Below are positions 24,415 through 31,379 of a DNA stretch of 43,245 nt, piece after piece. The translations under genes were made by a program, and so were the position numbers. Location: contig JASHPI010000240.1 of assembly GCA_030038215.1 (NCBI GenBank), positions 1 through 43,245 on the forward strand, read 5' to 3'. The stretch's first letter is position 1, and every line of letters starts with the position of its first letter. The notes under the pieces were generated by a model. That model searched no databases and was not told the origin of the DNA. It saw nothing but the letters and a program-made list of their open reading frames with translations. Source of the stretch: Vulcanimicrobiota bacterium. GTDB lineage: Bacteria > Vulcanimicrobiota > Vulcanimicrobiia > Vulcanimicrobiales > Vulcanimicrobiaceae.

Positions 24415-25926
24415 TTGCGCCTTCTCTTTTTGCTCTGCGTCACTCTGGCTGGAATCGTCGCTTGCGTCGCACGGTCCGCCTACAACTCGCCGGATGGATT
24501 TCTACCGGCCGCTCCGCTCGATTCTGCCGCGACGAAGAGCCCTATCAAGCACGTGATCGTCGTAATTCAAGAGAATCGCAGCTTCGACAACTTCTTCGCG
24601 ACGTTTCCGGGCGCCGACGGAACCACGACCGGCAAGGCGAAGGCGATGCCCGCATTGGTCGCTCAGGCTTGCGCGTCCGAGCACCCTCCGCAGCGCGTCA
24701 TCACCAAGCCGACCTCGATCCCGCTGACGAAGGTCTCGCTCGTTGGCGCTGGATTTCCCGGGAACTTCATGGAGGACACGGATCTCGATCACATTCACAC
24801 CGGCTTCGATCGGGACTGGAACCACGGCGAGATGGACGGCTGGGATGCGGCCTTCAACAACCCCGACGGTACGGGTACGCCGGTCTGCACCTATCCGTAT
24901 CAATACGTCGACCCGGCGCAGATCCAGCCGTACTGGGACATGGCCAAGCAGTACGTGCTGGCCGATCACGTCTTTCAGACGCAAGGCAGCGGCAGCTTTA
25001 CCGCGCATCAGGACTTGATCGCAGGCGGCACCCAGATCACTGCCGACGAAGCGGTGATCGATAACCCGACCGGCTTTCCGTGGGGCTGCGACGCACACCC
25101 GCCGGATCACAAGCAGCACGTCCCCGGATCGGTCACGGCCGTCATCAAGCGCGGCAGTAACAGGGTCTATCCTTACGGTGGACCGTTTCCGTGCTTGAAG
25201 TATGCGACGCTGCGGGATCTGCTCGATGCCAAGAAGGTCTCCTGGAAATTCTATGCCGTCGCGGTTCAAAAATGGAATGGCCCCCAAGACGGTGCCACCG
25301 GCGGCATCTGGAGCGCATTCGATGCAATCAAGGCGGTCCGCTACAGCACTCAGTGGGAAGCCAGGGTAACGCACACGCCGCTGCATATTTTTACCGACAT
25401 CTCGGAGAACCAATTGCCGGCGGTCTCCTGGATCACGCCCGACGGCGCCAACTCCGACCACGGGGCCGAGTGCAAGAAAGGCGTGCAACCTTGTCAGCCC
25501 ACCGATACCGGACCGTCGTGGGTCGCATCGATCGTCAATGCGGTCGGCAAGAGCCGGTATTGGCGCTCGACCGCGATCGTGATCCTGTGGGACGACTGGG
25601 GCGGTTACTACGACCACGTTCCGCCGCCCAGGCCGCGTGACTGGGAGGGCGGCCCCGGCTTCCGCGTCCCGTTACTGATTGTCTCCCCGTACGTGAAACC
25701 GCACGTCGATCACACCGTCTACTTTACCGGCGGCAGCATCCTACGGTTCATTGAAGAGAACTGGGACCTGGGATCGCTCGGCACCAGCGACGCCCATTCG
25801 GCGAGTCTCCGCAACGCCTTCGATTTCAGCATGCGCCCACGCAAGTTTAACGAGATTCCGGCTAAGTATTCGCGTACATTTTTCCTGAACCAGACCCCTT
25901 CGGGCGTTCCGCCGGACACCGAATAG
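24415..25926 (+). CDS. Secreted lipoprotein phosphoesterase (PF04185), paralogue 3
   Basis: A 503-residue PF04185 enzyme, the longest of the four copies. TTG start, then a short signal peptide with lipobox IVAC (Cys 17). Motifs: IQENRSFDNFF, the FDRDWNHGEMDGWDAAF insertion resembling phospholipase C relatives, LADHVFQTQGSGSF, NSDHG, GPSWVASIVNAVG, WDDWGGYYDHVPPPR and GFRVPLLIVSPYVK. The extra sequence between ENRS and LADHVF (including DHIHTGFDRDW) sets it apart from copies 1, 2 and 4 and suggests a different substrate, possibly phospholipid (inference). It converges with a membrane-protein gene 4 bp away and is divergent from the small-protein/GNAT pair. Confidence 0.9.
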   Translation: MRLLFLLCVTLAGIVACVARSAYNSPDGFLPAAPLDSAATKSPIKHVIVVIQENRSFDNFFATFPGADGTTTGKAKAMPALVAQACASEHPPQRVITKPTSIPLTKVSLVGAGFPGNFMEDTDLDHIHTGFDRDWNHGEMDGWDAAFNNPDGTGTPVCTYPYQYVDPAQIQPYWDMAKQYVLADHVFQTQGSGSFTAHQDLIAGGTQITADEAVIDNPTGFPWGCDAHPPDHKQHVPGSVTAVIKRGSNRVYPYGGPFPCLKYATLRDLLDAKKVSWKFYAVAVQKWNGPQDGATGGIWSAFDAIKAVRYSTQWEARVTHTPLHIFTDISENQLPAVSWITPDGANSDHGAECKKGVQPCQPTDTGPSWVASIVNAVGKSRYWRSTAIVILWDDWGGYYDHVPPPRPRDWEGGPGFRVPLLIVSPYVKPHVDHTVYFTGGSILRFIEENWDLGSLGTSDAHSASLRNAFDFSMRPRKFNEIPAKYSRTFFLNQTPSGVPPDTE

Positions 25927-25929
25927 CGA

Positions 25930-26664
25930 TCAGCTTACCTCGGCTACCATCCACGCCGCTCCGGCGATCAGAACGGTCAGAGCAAACTCGGACCAATTCA
26001 GGTGCGCTTCGGGGTGAACGATCAGGCGCGGTACCCAAACCAACGCACCGAAAATCACAAGCATCGCCGTCATCAGACCGGCCGCAAGCCGTGCCTGACG
26101 ATTGATGAGCATAGCGACGGCCGCCAACCCTAATGCGATCGTAGTAAACAGCGCCCAGAAGGTCTGACCCGGTGGAATCCACGCCGGAACCAAGTCTGCC
26201 GTGGCGTGAAAGTAGATGATCTGCGCCACCGTGAACGAGACCGTGCTGAGGGCGAGTCCGAGACCAGCGCCTCGCCCGAGCGCCGCCGCCCGTGCCGCAT
26301 TTGCATCGTTTGCCGCGTACACCGCGATCGCCCCGCTCAGCAAGGCGAACTGCTCGAAGAAGCTGTCGTATTCATCAAAGGTTGCCGGCGAGGCGGCCAC
26401 GCCGGCCAGGCAGACCAGCGAGAACAGCCCGTAAACGATTCCGAGCACGATCGACGCCGCGCGCGCGGTGCGCGGGAATGGCAACCCAAGACCGCCGGCA
26501 ATTTGAGCGATCATGAGGCACCCGCCGGCGATCGTGCCCGACGGCAGCTTCCAGATTCGGCCCAGGTTCTGCCACGTCTGGACATCGTGCCACAGCAGCG
26601 CGATGACGCCGAAGAGCACCGCTGACGCGCCAAAGAAGATGCGGCCGTACAGCGCGGTTTTCAT
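25930..26664 (-). CDS. Polytopic inner-membrane protein, unknown function
   Basis: A 244-residue protein with about seven hydrophobic segments: near residues 7-25, 45-62, 70-92, 105-118, 133-152, 165-185 and 195-235. It has few charged residues inside the helices and starts with a well-placed ATG (MKTALYGRIFFGASAVLFG). DoxX-like proteins have a similar opening, but I see no decisive motif. It is downstream of, and on the same strand as, the 951-residue fusion gene with a 45-bp gap, so it may be in that transcript. Convergent with phosphoesterase 3. Confidence 0.7.
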   Translation of the reverse strand: MKTALYGRIFFGASAVLFGVIALLWHDVQTWQNLGRIWKLPSGTIAGGCLMIAQIAGGLGLPFPRTARAASIVLGIVYGLFSLVCLAGVAASPATFDEYDSFFEQFALLSGAIAVYAANDANAARAAALGRGAGLGLALSTVSFTVAQIIYFHATADLVPAWIPPGQTFWALFTTIALGLAAVAMLINRQARLAAGLMTAMLVIFGALVWVPRLIVHPEAHLNWSEFALTVLIAGAAWMVAEVS

Positions 26665-26709
26665 GCCAAACGCAACGCCCGGACGCCGCCTCTTGTGACT
26701 GCGCCGCTG

Positions 26710-29565
26710 CTACCGATCGGCGGGCCACGTCGCTTGTGAACGCTTTGCGCGCACAATCGCCGCGGCATGCAACACGCCGGTAGCGTCGTAGGTTCCCCTA
26801 ACGTAGAAAGGTTCGCCCAAAACCAAGACCGCGCTTCGCTCGTGGAGGCGCGCGTCCGAGTCGTCGACCCGGACGACCCTTCCGGTGCGCGTCCGCAACG
26901 TGAGCCTCGATCCTTTCATGGCCACGAGCGTTCCGGTGACCTCGTGCGTAGCGCCGACGGTCGAGCGTACGCCCCCTAACGCACCGATTGGTGCAGGTTT
27001 CACCAACGCGCCGCCGGTCCCGAAGATGTCGAGTTGCTGGTAGCTGGCGACGTAGACTTTGCCGTTCGCCACGACGGGGACGAGATCGGCATTTCCATTG
27101 GAGTCGATCCAGGATCCGGCACTGCCCTGGTAGAGCGTTTCGAGCGGCGCGCTCGTTTGCGCTTCAGACTCGAAAGCATAGAGGGTGAGGTTTCCGGGGA
27201 TCGTCTGCGGCCGCGCCACGGCCCAAATGATTGCTCCGGCGCTGTTTCCGTCTGACGAGACGGTCGTGAAGAAGCCCGGATCTTGCGCGCCGGGTAACTG
27301 GGGCGACGATCCCGCCAAAGCCAAGTCGACGGTCGGCGAGCCTTGCACTTTCCAAACGCTCACGTTGTTGCCGCCGCTGGCTACGATGCGCGGCACCGAA
27401 TCGCCGGCAGCGTCGAAGTACGATTGACCGCACCAGCATCCGCCGATCTGCTCCTCGGCGAGATCGTCGTTCGGACCGCTTGAAGTGTAGCCGCCCAGGC
27501 TATTCCGATTAAGCAGAAACATCGTGCCTTCTTTACCGGCTGCGACCGCAAGCGGCAGGGTCGCCGTCGCCGACGGTCCGGCCGGAAGCAGCATTACGCC
27601 GCCCGATCCGAAGTCGGTATCGCCGATGTCGAGCTCCGAAACATCGGACGGTGTAAAGAAGCTGAGCACTTGGGTCAAGTTCGAGCTGACTTTTACAACG
27701 CTCTCGGAGAGATTCGTGACGCTGTTGTAGGTATTTCCAGAATAGTCCGAATTGCCGGTCACGAAGTAGACGTCACCCGCAGGATCGGCTGCGACGCCGT
27801 ACCCCGACATCCAGATTGAGGACAAGAAGAAGCTATCGGGCGACGTTGCGAGGACGTCGTTCAATCGGTTCGCTGCGAGCGGCGTCAGCGTCCCAGTCTG
27901 CCAACCCAACAGCCAGCCGCGTGACGTCGACGCGTCGAAGTCGCAGAAGCTGCCGAATCCGGCGTAGATATTCCCGTGCGACTCGAGCAGACCCGGCCGC
28001 TGCCGCTGGTAGGTTGCGTTGAACTGAAAGGTGGAGCCGTCGGTCAAGGCGTGTGAGGCAGCGACAACGACCGGCGCTACGACGTCGCTGAGATCCGCCA
28101 AATCGAGCTCGTGGATGCGATAGGTCGGCGTGCCGCTGTCCAACGTGTAGGCAATGACGTACATGACGTTGGCAGTTTGGTCGATGACCGGGGTTCCGTT
28201 GATGCCGACGTTCGGTCCGTTGTTGTTGCAGCCCAATGGGCTAGGAACCGGACTGCCCAGATGCTGGTCGAAGAGAACCGTCCCGCTGGAGGCGTCGATC
28301 GCATAGATCGTGTCGTTCTCCGTCGCCACATACACCACGTCGTGTTTGCCCGGCGCCGTTCCGCGCGTCGTCGTTTCATTCGGGACGACGAGCGGTTGGG
28401 CATCAACCTGGTCGTCGAGCGTTACGGTGTGCAACAGGCCAAACGACGAGCTGCCGACGGTCTTATACGTCAACGTCGTCTCGTCGGCGTTCCATCCCGT
28501 TCGAAAGTTGTCGTAGTGATACGTGGTAACGGCAAACTTGGGGTTCTGTTCGGAGCTGAAGGTCGCGGCTCGCGGCTCGTGCGCGTCTTTGATGACCTGC
28601 GTAGGCTTGCCGCCCGCCGGATAGTCGTAGAACAGAACGCCCGCCGTGCCGTCTGGTCCTTCATTTGGTACGACGACGTTGCCGGCGTGAATCCAGAGCT
28701 GGAGTGGGCTTCCGGAATCGCCGAGCGTGGTCCGGCCCGCGAGGGTGGCTCGCCTCGTGCTCACGTTGTACCGAAAAACCGTCGTCGTGGCGGAGCCGCT
28801 TGCCGCGCTCTCGACCGCCAGATACCGGCCGTCCCATTGAATCGAGCCGAGGTGCCGGGGACGTATCCCGTTCCACGTCACGCTTCTCAGCCGCGCACCG
28901 CCTTTAGGAAGCTCGACCAGCGCAACGGCACCCGACCTCGCAGTGATACCTTCGACGAAGAGATTTCCGTCGTCGTCGTACGTGCACGACCAATAGCCGC
29001 CGTTGACGCCGCCTCCTTTATAGAGGGTCGGGCGGCCTTTGGCAGCGACATAAATCGCCACGCCCTGCTCGGAGTGGGCTCCGCCGGAAACGGCGAGATT
29101 CCCGGTCACGGGATCGACCGAGCAAAATTGGAACGCCGCGCCCAGGGGATCACGCAAGATCGCGATCGGACGCGCACCGCCGTGAGCGTATTCGCGGATC
29201 TCGTAGCCTTCCGGGACGAAAACGTTGCCATCTTTGCCCGAGCAGAGACCGTCGGCGTCTACGTCGAGAAGCCGGCCTTTGAGCTTTCCCGCGGGGTAGG
29301 AGTAGGCGTCGATGCGGCCATCGGTCGCATGCGCCACGTAGACGAGACTCTGCATCTTGGCATCGGAAGCCATCCACGAGCCTTCGGCGCCGGACTCGGC
29401 TTGCGGGCTTGCGGCGCCGGATTCTCCATGCGGCGCGCTCGCCGCATTGTTTTGCGCCGGAATGAACGAATTCGTCTGCAGCTGCGATCCCCCGCAGCCT
29501 GCAGCGATGATAAGACTTACACACACGCTGAGCGCGGAACGCATTGATAACGCGCGAGCTTTCAT
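26710..29565 (-). CDS. 951-residue secreted fusion: SMP-30-like propeller, PQQ-like propeller, C-terminal beta domain
   Basis: ATG start with GGGAG about 8 nt upstream, and lipobox AAGC (Cys 24). Residues about 70-335 are a propeller closely resembling the three tandem lipoproteins at 40215-43245; both have GNLFVEG/GNLFADG, ALVELPKGG and SIQWDG/SVQWDGTYL followed by a strand. Residues about 345-865 are an eight-bladed-type PQQ/quinoprotein-like propeller (NFRTGWNADETTLT, VVYVATENDTIYAID, GTPVIDQTANVMYVIAY, VAAGKEGTMFLLN). Residues about 880-945 form a small beta barrel (VTGTLVAMKGSRLTLRTRTG, then YVRGTYDATGVLHAAAIV) like DUF5666-type domains. Cofactor binding is not shown; such propellers often only bind ligands. 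Cys pairs (GGCWCG) may form a disulfide. Downstream of the rhomboid gene on the same strand. Confidence 0.85.
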   Translation of the reverse strand: MKARALSMRSALSVCVSLIIAAGCGGSQLQTNSFIPAQNNAASAPHGESGAASPQAESGAEGSWMASDAKMQSLVYVAHATDGRIDAYSYPAGKLKGRLLDVDADGLCSGKDGNVFVPEGYEIREYAHGGARPIAILRDPLGAAFQFCSVDPVTGNLAVSGGAHSEQGVAIYVAAKGRPTLYKGGGVNGGYWSCTYDDDGNLFVEGITARSGAVALVELPKGGARLRSVTWNGIRPRHLGSIQWDGRYLAVESAASGSATTTVFRYNVSTRRATLAGRTTLGDSGSPLQLWIHAGNVVVPNEGPDGTAGVLFYDYPAGGKPTQVIKDAHEPRAATFSSEQNPKFAVTTYHYDNFRTGWNADETTLTYKTVGSSSFGLLHTVTLDDQVDAQPLVVPNETTTRGTAPGKHDVVYVATENDTIYAIDASSGTVLFDQHLGSPVPSPLGCNNNGPNVGINGTPVIDQTANVMYVIAYTLDSGTPTYRIHELDLADLSDVVAPVVVAASHALTDGSTFQFNATYQRQRPGLLESHGNIYAGFGSFCDFDASTSRGWLLGWQTGTLTPLAANRLNDVLATSPDSFFLSSIWMSGYGVAADPAGDVYFVTGNSDYSGNTYNSVTNLSESVVKVSSNLTQVLSFFTPSDVSELDIGDTDFGSGGVMLLPAGPSATATLPLAVAAGKEGTMFLLNRNSLGGYTSSGPNDDLAEEQIGGCWCGQSYFDAAGDSVPRIVASGGNNVSVWKVQGSPTVDLALAGSSPQLPGAQDPGFFTTVSSDGNSAGAIIWAVARPQTIPGNLTLYAFESEAQTSAPLETLYQGSAGSWIDSNGNADLVPVVANGKVYVASYQQLDIFGTGGALVKPAPIGALGGVRSTVGATHEVTGTLVAMKGSRLTLRTRTGRVVRVDDSDARLHERSAVLVLGEPFYVRGTYDATGVLHAAAIVRAKRSQATWPADR

Positions 29566-29691
29566 AGCAACGCTCCCTGGGCCTCAGGAGTCATCGTAGC
29601 ACCGATGAGCTCGCCCGTCGCAGGGCTCTCTCAGTAGGGAAGGTTAGCTTCGACTAGCCTCGCGTAGTACGAATGGCCTATGATCCCGCCG

Positions 29692-30330
29692 TCAGCTTCG
29701 GTCTTGGCGCTCAAAAAGCCGGGCAAAGACTGCTCCGAACATGAAACCGCCGACGTGAGCCAAATAAGCGACGCCGGTTGATTCGTGCGGCGCGATCGTG
29801 CCGGCACTCCAGAGTTGCAGTAGGAACCAGATGCCGATCAACAGGACTGCCGGGATGTATGCGATGCGTATGAATATGAAGATGACCAAGATCGTCCGAA
29901 TTTGATCGCGTGGAAAGGTCACCAGAAATGCTCCCATGACCGCGGCGATCGCGCCGCTCGCGCCCAGATTCGGCACCGTCGAGTGCGGGTCGAAGGCAAC
30001 CTGTGCCCCCATCGCCGCTACGCCTCCCAACAGGTAGAAGATCACATAGCGCCACCGGCCCATGGAGCCTTCGATCGCGGGTCCGAAAGCCCAAAGGAAG
30101 ACCATGTTCCCCAGAATGTGCGCCCAGCTCGCATGCATGAACATCGCCGTCAGAATCGTGATCAGGTTGTGCCCCGCAGAAATATCCGCCGGAACCAGCG
30201 ACCATTTGGCTACGAAGGCGTCGCCGTTGATAAGCTCGAGCACGAACACCACGAAGTTCACGATAATAATGGACAGCGTGGCGATCGGGAAACTCACGGG
30301 ACGTCGCGAAACGTCGGTTAAGGGTATCAT
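29692..30330 (-). CDS. Rhomboid-family intramembrane serine protease
   Basis: A 212-residue protein with about six membrane helices. I use the ATG at 30330 (MIPLTDVSRRPVSFPIATLS); the track adds 33 Arg/Ser-rich residues. The catalytic Ser is in GASGAIAAVMG (GxSG). The His is in AHVGGFMFG in the last helix. HASWAHILGNMVFLWAFG provides the conserved helix-2 HxxxN region, where the oxyanion His/Asn sit. Rhomboids cut single-pass proteins within or next to the membrane; the target is unknown. Divergent from the DUF899 gene across 67 bp and followed on the same strand by the 951-residue fusion after 126 bp. Confidence 0.92.
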   Translation of the reverse strand: MIPLTDVSRRPVSFPIATLSIIIVNFVVFVLELINGDAFVAKWSLVPADISAGHNLITILTAMFMHASWAHILGNMVFLWAFGPAIEGSMGRWRYVIFYLLGGVAAMGAQVAFDPHSTVPNLGASGAIAAVMGAFLVTFPRDQIRTILVIFIFIRIAYIPAVLLIGIWFLLQLWSAGTIAPHESTGVAYLAHVGGFMFGAVFARLFERQDRS

Positions 30331-30397
30331 GCTACGGCGTCGATTGCGCGGCGAAGCAAGGAAGCCCTTTGAAGCGGACCCTCGAGAGGAGCACACA

Positions 30398-31093
30398 ATG
30401 ACCGATTCGAGTCTGCTGATGCCCGGCACAGATCACGCGTACCGTCAAGCGCGCGAACGTCTGCGCCAGGCGGAGATTGATTTGCGCGACCGAATCGAGG
30501 CCGTGGCCGCCTTGCGGCGTACCCTGCCGCCCGGCCCGGACGTGCCTGATTACACGTTCATCGAGAACGGCAATCGCGTTCGCCTATCGGAGCTCTTCGA
30601 CGCCGCCAAGCCATACCTGATCCTCTATCATCTCATGTACTGGACCGACGACGACGAGTTCTGTCCAATGTGTTCGATGTGGCTCGACGGCTTCAACGGA
30701 ATTGTGCCGCACGTAACGCAGCGTGCGAACTTCGTCATCGCTTCCCGAGCCCCGTTCGATAAGCTTCAAGCCTGGGGCGCCCGGCGCGAGTGGAGTCGGC
30801 TTAGGCTGCTCTCGGACGATGGTTCGTCCTTCGCACGCGCCATCGATGCCGAAGATGCCGAAGGTAGACCCGACTCGACGGTCGCAGTCTTCGCGAAAGA
30901 CGGTGACCGCTTGCGACACGTTTACACCGCACATCCAATGCTCGAGGACCGCGAGCGCGGAATCGACTTGCTCTCCCCGGTTTGGCATCTCTTCGATCTC
31001 ATGCCGTCCGGCCGGAACGAATGGTACCCGTCGAACGACGCGTTCGATGCTTCGCTGCGCCACCCGATACGGAGTAACGATGGTCGAGCCTAA
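30398..31093 (+). CDS. DUF899 thioredoxin-fold protein
   Basis: A 231-residue protein of the DUF899 (thioredoxin-like/AhpC-related) group. ATG with GAGAGGAG just upstream; the track's 30062 start runs antisense through the rhomboid gene. A helical N-terminus (YRQARERLRQAEIDLRDRIEAVAALRR) leads into DYTFIENGNRVRLSEL, then FCPMCSMWLDGFNG with a CxxC-like pair (CPMC), RAPFDKLQAW, and VWHLFDLMPSGRNEWYP at the C-terminus. All are typical of the family. Enzymatic role not established; a thiol-based redox role is a reasonable inference. It overlaps the following ABM gene by 14 bp, so the two are co-translated. Confidence 0.88.
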   Translation: MTDSSLLMPGTDHAYRQARERLRQAEIDLRDRIEAVAALRRTLPPGPDVPDYTFIENGNRVRLSELFDAAKPYLILYHLMYWTDDDEFCPMCSMWLDGFNGIVPHVTQRANFVIASRAPFDKLQAWGARREWSRLRLLSDDGSSFARAIDAEDAEGRPDSTVAVFAKDGDRLRHVYTAHPMLEDRERGIDLLSPVWHLFDLMPSGRNEWYPSNDAFDASLRHPIRSNDGRA

Positions 31094-31376
31094 AGCGACA
31101 TACGTGGCTGCCTTCTTCTTCGGCGCGCCACGCGATTTTTCGAAAGTCTCCGCCGAGGCCAAAGTATTCGCCGAGCGCGTCGCACCTCAAGTCCCAGGCT
31201 TGATCGACGTCTCTCTGCTGCGGAACGAAGAGAGCACGCAGCTCCTGGTCGTCTCGCGATGGGAGAACAAAGAAGCCTGGAGCCGCTCGCGCTGGAACGA
31301 ACAGATGGGCAAGATAGAAGCCGATCTCGTCGAGAGCGCGAAACTGTTCGACGTGCGATCGTTCGTCCCGATTTAA
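31080..31376 (+). CDS. ABM-type monooxygenase-like small protein
   Basis: A 98-residue ferredoxin-like alpha/beta protein of the antibiotic-biosynthesis-monooxygenase (ABM, PF03992) type. The pattern is an aromatic strand (YVAAFFFGAPRD), a helix (KVFAERVAPQVPG), LIDVSLLRNEESTQLLVVSRWENKEAW and a final helix. ABM dimers include monooxygenases without cofactors and haem-degrading enzymes; no residue here distinguishes them. ATG start inside the end of the DUF899 gene. Convergent with the FecR-domain gene, whose stop is 4 nt away. Confidence 0.75.
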   Translation: MVEPKATYVAAFFFGAPRDFSKVSAEAKVFAERVAPQVPGLIDVSLLRNEESTQLLVVSRWENKEAWSRSRWNEQMGKIEADLVESAKLFDVRSFVPI

Positions 31377-31379
31377 TCG

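Noticed and set aside
24502-25617. 371-residue minus ORF opposite phosphoesterase 3
   Set aside because: Antisense shadow without motifs; phosphoesterase 3 has the full PF04185 motif set.
28111-29547. 478-residue plus-strand ORF opposite the 951-residue fusion
   Set aside because: High-GC antisense frame; the minus-strand protein has a lipobox and propeller repeats across the same bases.
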